This document shows, piece by piece, positions 16,467 through 25,677 of a DNA stretch of 64,000 nucleotides (positions are counted from its first letter, which is position 1; every line of letters begins with the position of its first letter). A program made the position numbers and the translations under genes. The notes beneath the pieces were generated by a model. The model saw nothing but the letters and a program-made list of their open reading frames with translations. It had not been told where the DNA came from and did not search any database. Origin of the DNA: DASYQD01 sp963837455 (lineage in GTDB: Bacteria > Acidobacteriota > Thermoanaerobaculia > Multivoradales > JAIOJS01). The stretch spans positions 2,418,001-2,482,000 of the forward strand of contig CAWINM010000001.1 of the NCBI GenBank assembly GCA_963837455.1. The letters run 5' to 3'.

Positions 16467-18350
16467 ATGAAGAACAGCAAGACCCGTAACGCCCTCCGTG
16501 CCGCGGGGACCCTCGCGCTGGTGGCGGCGCTCACAGCCTGCACGTCGAAGGACTCGCCGACCGCGCCGCAGTCGGGCGGCGGAGGGGGCGTACCCTCGGG
16601 CACCGGCAATGCCGGAGCCTGGACCATCACCGTCACCGCCAGCCCCAACACCCTCCACACGCCGCCGGCCAGCCAGCTGTTCGGCGACGAGCTGAGCACG
16701 ATCACGGTGGCCGCCCGCAACACCGCCACCGGCGTGGCGCCGCCCGACGGATCGACCCTGGTGCTCAGTTGCACCGGGGGCACGCTCGGCAACTCTGCGT
16801 CGACGATTGGCGACCAGAACAGCGTCACCCACACCCTGACCAATGGCGAGGCCACGGACACCTTCCGCCCCAGCGCCTCCGACACCAGCTTCACTGCCGT
16901 CTGTCGGGCCACCTTTGCCGCCAGCAGCGGGCAGACCAGCATCCAGGTGATCGCCTCGGGGACGGAGCCTTCCTTCGCCGTCGACCACGTCGACCCCAAC
17001 GTCGGCGACCCTGCGGGCGGCCTCCACGCCGTCATCTTCGGCCAGCAGATCTCCGGCACCGTCAAGGTGACCTTCGGCGGCAGCTCGGCGCAGGTGCTGT
17101 CCTCGAGCGGCTCCCAGGTGCGGGTGGTGGTGCCGGCGTCGGCGGTGGCGGTGCCGGTCGGCTCGTCGCGCCCGGTGGACGTCGTGGTGACGAACGCCTT
17201 CGGTACCACCGACGAGGCGACCGACACCATCGTCAACGGCTTCATCTACGCCAACGGCGGCAGCATCGAGAACCCGGTGATCTTCACGGTCGATCCACCG
17301 ACCGGCGACCAGGAGGGCGGCACTCAGGTCACCATCAGCGGGAACCACTTCGACGTCAACGCGCAGGTGGTCTTCAGGGTCACCGGCGGCGGCAGTGCGA
17401 CGATCGACCTCCCTGCTCCGACCCTGGACGTTTCCACCACCAGGATCGTCGCGCTCTCGCCCGACATCCGCGCTTACGTCACCGCCGGTACCTTGGTGCA
17501 GCCGGTCAACGCCCAGGTCCGCGTCATCAACCCCAACGGCGCGGTGGGGGTGGCCGGCCAGCAATTCACCTACGGCTCGACCATCCGTCTCACCTCGATC
17601 GCCCCCGGTCACGGCCCCTTCAATGGTGGCACCCGGGTCACCATCTTTGGCAGCGGCTTCGATGAGCCGCTCGCGGTGAGCTTCGGCGGTGTCGGGCAGC
17701 ACGTCGTGTCGGTGAGCGGCACCGAGATCATCGTCCAGACCTCGGCGCTCACCGGCAGCGCCATCCCGCCCTGCAACGGGCAGACCGACGGAGACGTGGT
17801 GGTGACCAACATCGAGGGTGGCGCCAGCGCCACCGGCTTGAACTTCACCTACGACGGCCCGCCCAATCCGCTCATCCTCGGGGTGAGCCCGGCGGCAGGT
17901 GCGGTCAACTCGACGACCACCGTGAGCGGTCAGGGGTTCGACCCTGCGGCCCTGCGCGTGCTCTTCGGTGGCGCCGACGGTTCCGCCGCGCCCATCCAGA
18001 ACGCCACCAGCTTCAGCATCCAGGTCATGGTGCCGACACCACCGCCGAGCTTCACCTTCACCACCGAGGCCTGCGACGGCAACGGTGACAACGTCGCCAG
18101 CGGCACCCGCAACCTGCCGACGCCGATCAGCATCACGGTGCGCAACCTCACGGCCGGGTGCGAGACGACGCTGTCCAACGCCTTCACCCTGCAACCGTGC
18201 GGCATCGCCCAGTGCCAGTGCCTGGGTGACACCAGCACGCCGCCCCCCACCCCCCAGTGCTCGGACGGGATCGACAACGATGGCGACGGTTTCATCGACC
18301 TGCTCGACCCGCAGTGCACCGGGCCGAACGACGACAACGAGTCGGCCTAG
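16467..18350 (+). CDS. IPT/TIG-repeat surface lipoprotein
   Basis: 627 residues. The signal ends with LTACTS (lipobox), then a Gly-rich linker. After an N-terminal beta domain (about 45-165) there are about four IPT/TIG immunoglobulin-like domains, each opening with a version of V.PxxG...GGTxVTIxGxxF (for example SIAPGHGPFNGGTRVTIFGS). The C-terminus is Cys-rich and ends in a calcium-loop-like motif, CSDGIDNDGDGFIDLLDPQC. This is a surface-exposed adhesion-type architecture. It lies 17 bases after the preceding lipoprotein and probably belongs to the extended pil operon. Confidence 0.8.
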   Translation: MKNSKTRNALRAAGTLALVAALTACTSKDSPTAPQSGGGGGVPSGTGNAGAWTITVTASPNTLHTPPASQLFGDELSTITVAARNTATGVAPPDGSTLVLSCTGGTLGNSASTIGDQNSVTHTLTNGEATDTFRPSASDTSFTAVCRATFAASSGQTSIQVIASGTEPSFAVDHVDPNVGDPAGGLHAVIFGQQISGTVKVTFGGSSAQVLSSSGSQVRVVVPASAVAVPVGSSRPVDVVVTNAFGTTDEATDTIVNGFIYANGGSIENPVIFTVDPPTGDQEGGTQVTISGNHFDVNAQVVFRVTGGGSATIDLPAPTLDVSTTRIVALSPDIRAYVTAGTLVQPVNAQVRVINPNGAVGVAGQQFTYGSTIRLTSIAPGHGPFNGGTRVTIFGSGFDEPLAVSFGGVGQHVVSVSGTEIIVQTSALTGSAIPPCNGQTDGDVVVTNIEGGASATGLNFTYDGPPNPLILGVSPAAGAVNSTTTVSGQGFDPAALRVLFGGADGSAAPIQNATSFSIQVMVPTPPPSFTFTTEACDGNGDNVASGTRNLPTPISITVRNLTAGCETTLSNAFTLQPCGIAQCQCLGDTSTPPPTPQCSDGIDNDGDGFIDLLDPQCTGPNDDNESA

Positions 18351-18423
18351 CGGCAGACGCGACGAACGACGGACGCGGTTCGGAGCCGAGGCGGTCGCCT
18401 GGACGGGCGATCGCCTCGTTCCG

Positions 18424-18429
18424 TATACT
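18424..18429 (+). promoter_or_regulatory. -10 element, leaderless geometry
   Basis: TATACT ends eight bases before the ATG at 18438, and a weak -35 (TGGACG, 18400-18405) is 18 bases upstream of it. The start has no ribosome binding site. Confidence 0.55.
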
Positions 18430-18437
18430 CCTCTACC

Positions 18438-19355
18438 ATGCGTGCGCTCCCGACGTTGATCGCTATCTCCTTGACCACACTCGGCCTCGGTGCCTGTGAC
18501 AAGGGGATTCCCACGGCACCGGATGGAGCCAAGCTCACCATCACCGCCTCCCCCCTGCAGATCAGCGCCCGCGGCACCTCGACGATCACCGTCACGGCGC
18601 TGCGCTCCAGCGGCATACCGGTCAACCCCGGCACGGAGATCCAGCTCGACGCCACCTTGGGGTCCGTTCCCGACGTGGTCACCACCGACGAACGGGGTAT
18701 CGCGCGCGCCACCCTGACCGGCAGCGGGGTGGCCGGAACCGCCAAGGTCACCGCCCGCTCGGGCACCGCCGAGGCGGCGACGGTCGAGGTCCAGGTCGGC
18801 TTCAAGGTCGATCGCATCACCCTGCAGGCGACGCCGACGAGCATCGACGTGGAGGCGACCAGCAACGTGACGTTGCTGGCAGTGGTCCGCGACGACCTCG
18901 GACAGCCACTGCCCGGAGCGAACGTCGTCTTTGGCACCGAGGCCGGGACCCTCGCCTCGCGGGGCGCCATCGTCGTCACCAACCAGCGGGGTGAGGCCAC
19001 CGATCACCTCACTGTGAGTCCCACCGACGCCGCCACCGTCGCCAGCGGGACCCTCCGCGTCACCGCCGAGGTCTCGGGTGGCGGCGGCAGCGCCACGGCA
19101 ACCAGTGACATCGCCATCCGGGTCCCGCCGGTGGCAAACTTCGATTTCGCCGTCAGCAACCGCTCGGTTTCCTTCACCGACCACTCGACCGGCAACCCCA
19201 CGTCTTGGAGCTGGGACTTCGGAGACGGCGCCACCTCCGCCGCCCAGAATCCCACCCACATCTACCCGGCTCCCGGCGACTACGACGTGACGCTGCGGGT
19301 GACCAACGCGTTTGGAGAAGACGAGCTGACCCAGACGGTCACCGTCCTCCAGTAG
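18438..19355 (+). CDS. Ig-like and PKD-domain lipoprotein
   Basis: 305 residues. The signal ends in LGACDK, a lipobox. Two bacterial Ig-like (Big) domains span about 30-120 and 125-225, with motifs such as GIPVNPGTEIQLDATLGSV and GQPLPGANVVFGTEAGTL. A C-terminal PKD domain follows, recognised by SWSWDFGDGATSAAQNPTHI. It is probably a surface or periplasmic binding or adhesion protein. It appears to have its own leaderless promoter rather than being read only from the pil operon. Confidence 0.8.
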   Translation: MRALPTLIAISLTTLGLGACDKGIPTAPDGAKLTITASPLQISARGTSTITVTALRSSGIPVNPGTEIQLDATLGSVPDVVTTDERGIARATLTGSGVAGTAKVTARSGTAEAATVEVQVGFKVDRITLQATPTSIDVEATSNVTLLAVVRDDLGQPLPGANVVFGTEAGTLASRGAIVVTNQRGEATDHLTVSPTDAATVASGTLRVTAEVSGGGGSATATSDIAIRVPPVANFDFAVSNRSVSFTDHSTGNPTSWSWDFGDGATSAAQNPTHIYPAPGDYDVTLRVTNAFGEDELTQTVTVLQ

Positions 19356-19415
19356 GCGCAGGCTAGGCCTGGCTGGGCGGCCTGACGGCTCGCAAGCCTC
19401 GGCTGCGCCTGCTGT

Positions 19416-19421
19416 TATAAT
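19416..19421 (+). promoter_or_regulatory. -10 element for the TPR/LC7/acc genes
   Basis: A perfect TATAAT sits 37 bases before the likely ATG at 19459. It overlaps an upstream in-frame ATG (19420), which argues against that start. No clear -35 is visible. Confidence 0.45.
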
Positions 19422-19458
19422 GCGGGCCGCCCCGGCAACCCGAGGCCAACCCCAGCCG

Positions 19459-21375
19459 ATGGTGGATCCGACGCCCTCCGACTATCACCTCACCTACCTG
19501 AGGGAGCGGTGGGAGCGGGATCGCAGCTCGCGGATCTTCCTTCAGCTGGCAGAGGAGTACCGCCGGCGCGGCATGCACCCTGAGGCGCTCGAGGTGCTCG
19601 AGACCGGCCTCAGCTTCCACCCCGGATACCTGGCCGCACAGGTGGCTCTGGGGCGATGCCGGCTCGAGGCCGGGCAGGCGGACGAGGCGGTCAAGGTCCT
19701 CGAGCGGGTGCTTACCCAGGATCCCACCCAAGCGGTCGCCACTCGCCTTCTCGCCGAGAGCTGGCTGCAGCTGGGTGATGAGGACCGGACGCAGGCGACC
19801 ATCGACCGGTGCCGGCTCATCGGCATCCCACCCAGCGAGCTGATGGGGCTCGAGCACCGCCTGGCAGCAGCCCGGCGTGCGGGGCGCGAGCGCCGGCACG
19901 AGCCGGCGGTAGCGCCGCCAGCGGCGCCCCTGGCGGCGCCACCGATCGCCCTCGAGCCAGCCGAGCCGGCCGATGACCTCGCCTGGCAGGAAACGACCCG
20001 GATCGACCTCGCCCCCGCAGCAGCAGTGGTCGCGGCGAGGGAGCAGGCTCCCCGGCCTCCGGCCGACGCCAAAGAAGCTCCCCTGATGGCCGAGGTGGTG
20101 GTGCAGGCAGCGGGTGAGATCCCCCCCTCGCCGCTGGCGGTGCCCCCACCGCCGACGTCGACCTCGACCCCGACTTTGCCCCCGAGCTTGCCCCCTACCT
20201 TGCCCCCGACGCCAGCCCCGATCTCCCCCACTGCCGTCGACGCGGTCTTCAGTCTGCCGCCGCCGTCCTCGCGCGCCGTGGTGCTGCCCCTTCGCCCAGG
20301 AGGCGACCGGCGGCTCACGGTGGCCCACGTGGGTGATCCCTTCGGCAGTCTGGCCCGTTCCCGGCAGCGGACCGGGACGCCCTCGGAGATCTTTCGCTTG
20401 CTGCCACGGCCGATCCCCGGCGCGGCCGCCGTGACTCAGGCTGACGCTGCCGCGGCGCCCTCGGAGGCTGCGCCGCCCCTCGCGCCGCCGGTAGCGCTGG
20501 GAGCTGCCGGGGTCCCGGTCGCCGGGACCCTGGGTGCCTCCGGGCTCGGCCCGGCGGCCGACGCAGCTCCGGAGGTGGCGGCGTCACCGGAGAGCGCGGC
20601 AGCCGGGAGCCTGGGGCTGACACCGGCGGCGGTCGAGCCGCCCCTTCCAGAGCAGCCACCGACTGCCACCAGTGAGCGGGCGGCCCAGAGACCAGCCCGC
20701 GCCACGGCGCCGAGCCCGGCGCGCTGGTGGGATCGCCCGCCCGAAACGCCAGCGGCCGGGGCCGCGATGCCCGCGGAGCCACCCGCCCCGCCACAGAAGG
20801 CCACGGCGCCGGGTCGCGCCACGCCTCCACCTTTCGAGGCACCTGCCCCCGGCGCTACGCCGGCGACGTCCGTCGCCTCGGAGCCCCTGGGGGCTCCTGC
20901 ACCACCGTCCTTCCCGATCCCCGCGGCGGCCGCCCCGTTGGCGCCGACAGCACCCACGGCGCCGCCCCCCTCCGCGCCGGCCCCGTCGCCACGGCGGAGC
21001 CCGTTGGCCGACGCGCCCGGTATCGAGCTGCAGCCCTCAGGGATCGTCGCCAATCCCGAGCTGCGGCCGAGCGACCCGGGAACCGCCACCCTTGGCGAGC
21101 TCTACCTGCGCCAGGGCTACATCCACGAGGCCGAGCAGATCTTCAAGCAGGTGCTCGCCCGCGACGCCGAGAACGAGGCGGCCCTCACCGGCCTGGAGAC
21201 GATCGGCCGCCGTCGGGCGCAGAAGCTGACGGCGGCGGAGCTGCTGGCGGGTGGCGAGGTTTCCGAGGAGAAGGCGCTGCTGGGCCTCACCGCGCGCAAG
21301 GTCCAGCTGCTGACCCGCTACCTGCGAACGCTGCGGCGCGGAGCCGGGAACGATGTTCCTCGAACGCCTCCATAG
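19459..21375 (+). CDS. TPR protein with long Pro/Ala-rich linker
   Basis: 638 residues from ATG 19459; the earlier ATG at 19420 lies inside the TATAAT box. The N-terminus (about 1-135) holds tetratricopeptide repeats such as EYRRRGMHPEALEVLETGL and AGQADEAVKVLERVL. A low-complexity Pro/Ala linker of about 380 residues follows, then one clear TPR (LGELYLRQGYIHEAEQIFKQ) near the C-terminus. There is no signal peptide, so it is probably cytoplasmic. It overlaps the Roadblock/LC7 gene by 23 bases, which suggests the two products act together. Confidence 0.75.
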   Translation: MVDPTPSDYHLTYLRERWERDRSSRIFLQLAEEYRRRGMHPEALEVLETGLSFHPGYLAAQVALGRCRLEAGQADEAVKVLERVLTQDPTQAVATRLLAESWLQLGDEDRTQATIDRCRLIGIPPSELMGLEHRLAAARRAGRERRHEPAVAPPAAPLAAPPIALEPAEPADDLAWQETTRIDLAPAAAVVAAREQAPRPPADAKEAPLMAEVVVQAAGEIPPSPLAVPPPPTSTSTPTLPPSLPPTLPPTPAPISPTAVDAVFSLPPPSSRAVVLPLRPGGDRRLTVAHVGDPFGSLARSRQRTGTPSEIFRLLPRPIPGAAAVTQADAAAAPSEAAPPLAPPVALGAAGVPVAGTLGASGLGPAADAAPEVAASPESAAAGSLGLTPAAVEPPLPEQPPTATSERAAQRPARATAPSPARWWDRPPETPAAGAAMPAEPPAPPQKATAPGRATPPPFEAPAPGATPATSVASEPLGAPAPPSFPIPAAAAPLAPTAPTAPPPSAPAPSPRRSPLADAPGIELQPSGIVANPELRPSDPGTATLGELYLRQGYIHEAEQIFKQVLARDAENEAALTGLETIGRRRAQKLTAAELLAGGEVSEEKALLGLTARKVQLLTRYLRTLRRGAGNDVPRTPP

Positions 21376-21709
21376 CATCACCGACCGCATCGATGGCGCC
21401 ATTGCGCTGTCGCTGGTGGCAGCCGACGGCATCCCCGTCGAGTCGGTCAACAGCGACCCGGCGCTGGACCTCGAGGTGCTGGCTGCCGAGCTGATCGCGC
21501 AGGTGCGCGTCATCTCTGACGACCACCGCGAGCTCAACGTCGGCGACGTACGCCAGCTGGCAGTGACCACCGACCGCTTCACCCTCATGGTGGCCAACGT
21601 CGCCGAGGGATACTATCTGCTGCTGGTGCTGGCCGAGAGCTCGAGCTACGGACGTGCCCGCTTCGAGCTCCGCCGCGCCCGCCTGCTGTTCGAGCCCGAC
21701 CTGACCTGA
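21353..21709 (+). CDS. Roadblock/LC7 domain protein
   Basis: 118 residues, a single Roadblock/LC7 fold: IDGAIALSLVAADGIPVES at the start and RQLAVTTDRFTLMVANVAEG in the middle. Such proteins (for example MglB) regulate small Ras-like GTPases or act as scaffolds. No GTPase gene is adjacent. It is translationally coupled to the TPR gene and sits 63 bases before accB. The partner GTPase, if any, lies elsewhere. Confidence 0.75.
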   Translation: MFLERLHSITDRIDGAIALSLVAADGIPVESVNSDPALDLEVLAAELIAQVRVISDDHRELNVGDVRQLAVTTDRFTLMVANVAEGYYLLLVLAESSSYGRARFELRRARLLFEPDLT

Positions 21710-21772
21710 GTGCCCTTCCGGCGGCGGCTGCCGGCCCGGAGGGCGTGCTGTCTTTTCCGAGGAGCGCGCGGG

Positions 21773-22262
<490 letters not shown>

Positions 22263-22271
22263 GCCTTGCCG

Positions 22272-23646
<1,375 letters not shown>

Positions 23647-24297
23647 GTGGCAAGCGCCGCGGCGCAACGACCTTTCGTGGTGCCGCGGCTGTACACCATC
23701 GCCGACCACGATGCGCTCGCCGGCCGTGCTCTGCCGGCGGCGGTGGCGTCGATGGCGCTGGCGGGCGTGCGCTGGATCCAGGTGCGCGCCAAGCGGCTGC
23801 CCGGCCGCCTGCTCTACGAGCAGCTGGCGGAGTGCTGCCGCGCCGTCGCGGGCAGCGGCGTGACGCTGTGGGTCGACGACCGCCCCGACCTCGCGGCGCT
23901 GCTGCCCCTCGGCGGCGTCCACCTCGGGCAGCACGACCTTCCCGCCGCGGCGGCGCGCCCCTTGCTGCCGGCGGCGACCCTGCTGGGCGGCTCGAGTCAC
24001 GACTTGGAACAGCTGGCCGCGCTCGCCGCCGACCCGGCGGTGGACATCGCCGCCGTCGGCCCGGTCTTTCCCACCGCGAGCAAGGGAGATCCTCACCCGG
24101 CGGTCGGGCTCGCCATGGTGACGGCGGCGCGGAGTCTCACCGACAAGCCGCTGGTGGCGATCGGCGGCATCGACGAAGACAACCTGGCTGCCGTGCTCGC
24201 CGCCGGTGCCGACGCGGTGGCGGTGCTCGCCGCCGCCTGCCGCGGCGACGTCGGTGAGCGCTGTCGTTGCCTGCTCGCCGCGGCAGAGGCGGCGTGA
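23647..24297 (+). CDS. thiE: Thiamine phosphate synthase family protein
   Basis: 216 residues, GTG start directly after the accC stop. The TIM-barrel signatures are present: LWVDDRPDLAALL (usually NDR), GGVHLGQHDLP, AAVGPVFPTASKGD and AIGGIDEDNLAAVLAAGADA. ThiE joins the hydroxymethylpyrimidine and thiazole halves of thiamine. The related regulatory protein TenI is an alternative, but the pyrophosphate-binding region looks intact. No other thiamine gene is nearby. Confidence 0.8.
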   Translation: MASAAAQRPFVVPRLYTIADHDALAGRALPAAVASMALAGVRWIQVRAKRLPGRLLYEQLAECCRAVAGSGVTLWVDDRPDLAALLPLGGVHLGQHDLPAAAARPLLPAATLLGGSSHDLEQLAALAADPAVDIAAVGPVFPTASKGDPHPAVGLAMVTAARSLTDKPLVAIGGIDEDNLAAVLAAGADAVAVLAAACRGDVGERCRCLLAAAEAA

Positions 24298-24338
24298 GCC
24301 GCAGCGCTGCCCGGCTGGTGGGGCGAAGGCGCTGATCC

Positions 24339-24890
24339 ATGCGCATCTTCCTCACCGGCTTCATGGGCAGCGGCAAGACCACCGTCGGCCGGGCCCTCGC
24401 CGCGGCGCTCGGCTGGGCCTTCGTCGACCTCGACGCCGAGGTCGAGGCGAGAGCGGCGATGACGGTGCGTGAGGTCTTCGCCCGGCTGGGAGAGCCGTCC
24501 TTCCGCGAGCTCGAGCACGCCGCGCTGCTCGAGGTGCTCGCCCGCGACGAGGCGATGGTGGTGGCCACGGGCGGCGGCACCTTCGCCTTCGGCCGCAATC
24601 TGGCGCTGATCCGCGGCGCCGGCAAGAGCGTCTGGCTCAACCCCTCGTTTGCTACCATAGTGGGACGCATCGGAGCGCTCGGCAAGCAGGACCGTCCTCT
24701 CTTCCGCAACGAGGTGGAGGCACTGACCCTCTACCGCGCGCGGCTCGAGGCCTACCGCGAGGCCGACCATCGCGTCGACGTGGGGGCCGAGGAGACGCCG
24801 GAGGAGGTGGCGGCCCGGGTCGCCCTCTGGCTGCAAGAGCTCGCGGTGGGCGACAGGCTGGGGTGGGGACCGGGACGGACACCGGGATGA
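24339..24890 (+). CDS. aroK: Shikimate kinase
   Basis: 183 residues. Walker A GSGKTTVG at about 11-18, the shikimate-binding DLDAEVE, the GGG loop (ATGGGTFAFG) and the lid motif QDRPLF are all present. It phosphorylates shikimate in aromatic amino acid synthesis. A GAAGG ribosome site precedes the ATG. The tail is about 15 residues longer than usual, Gly-rich and unconserved. It sits 41 bases after thiE. Confidence 0.9.
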   Translation: MRIFLTGFMGSGKTTVGRALAAALGWAFVDLDAEVEARAAMTVREVFARLGEPSFRELEHAALLEVLARDEAMVVATGGGTFAFGRNLALIRGAGKSVWLNPSFATIVGRIGALGKQDRPLFRNEVEALTLYRARLEAYREADHRVDVGAEETPEEVAARVALWLQELAVGDRLGWGPGRTPG

Positions 24891-24909
24891 GCGCCCGAGG
24901 CGGTCTACC

Positions 24910-25654
24910 TTGCGTTACCTGATCGTCTCCGACATGCATGGCAACTGCGACGCGTTCGACGCGGTGCTGCGTCGGCTGCGTCGCAAGCGCTTCGACTGCA
25001 GCCTGGTGCTCGGCGACCTGGTCGGCTATGGCGCCGGGCCCAATCAGGTGGTGGAGGCGGTCCGCGAGCTCACCGGAGACGTGCTGGAGGTGCGCGGCAA
25101 CCACGACAAGGTGGTGGCCGGGGTCGAGGACGGCGCCAACTTCAATCCCGCCGCGTTGCATGCGGCAAGGTGGACCACCGAGCGGCTGACGACGGCCAAC
25201 CTGCGTGCCGTTCGCGAGCTGCCGCAGGGCCCCCTACGCATCGCCGAGGAGGTGGCGATCTGCCACGGGAGCCCGCTCGACGAGGACGCCTACGTCTTCT
25301 CAGACTTCGACGCCTACCAGATCTTCAGCAGCTACGACGCGACGGTCACCTTCTTCGGCCATACCCACATCCCGTCGTTGTTTCGTGCGCCACCCGGGAG
25401 GCATCGAGGTGGCGCTGCTGCGCGGCGAGTCCGGCAGCATCCCCATCGAGCCCGGTTTCCAGTACCTGCTCAACCCTGGTTCGGTGGGTCAGCCGCGGGA
25501 CCGCGACCCGCGGGCCTCGTACATGACCTATGACACCGAGCGCCGAATGGTGCGCTGGCACCGGGTGGAGTACCCGATCGCGCGCGCCCAGGAGCGCATC
25601 GTCAAGGCGGGTCTGCCGCGGGTCCTCGCCGACCGCCTGGCGGCGGGAATCTGA
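24910..25654 (+). CDS. Calcineurin-like metallophosphoesterase (one frame disruption)
   Basis: Metal ligands are in order: SDMHGN, GDLVGYG, GNHD, CHGSP and GHTH, the set for the YfcE-like branch of small phosphodiesterases. The TTG start gives MRYLIVSDMHGN, the expected beginning. The frame breaks after FGHTHIPSLFRA near 25390, where one extra C appears. Removing it continues with HPGGIEVALLRGESG and LNPGSVGQPRD to the stop at 25654, for 247 residues. Substrate unknown. The gene is convergent with ccmF. Confidence 0.83.
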
Positions 25655-25677
25655 GCGCGCGCCGCCGCCGCCCCAGG

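Noticed and set aside
16446..19259. 937-residue antisense open frame over the IPT and PKD lipoproteins
   Set aside because: Same artefact: low-complexity Gly/Arg/Asp composition, and the plus-strand genes have signal peptides and known domains.
19420..19458. Upstream ATG for the TPR protein
   Set aside because: The ATG is part of a perfect TATAAT box and cannot be within the transcript if that promoter is used.
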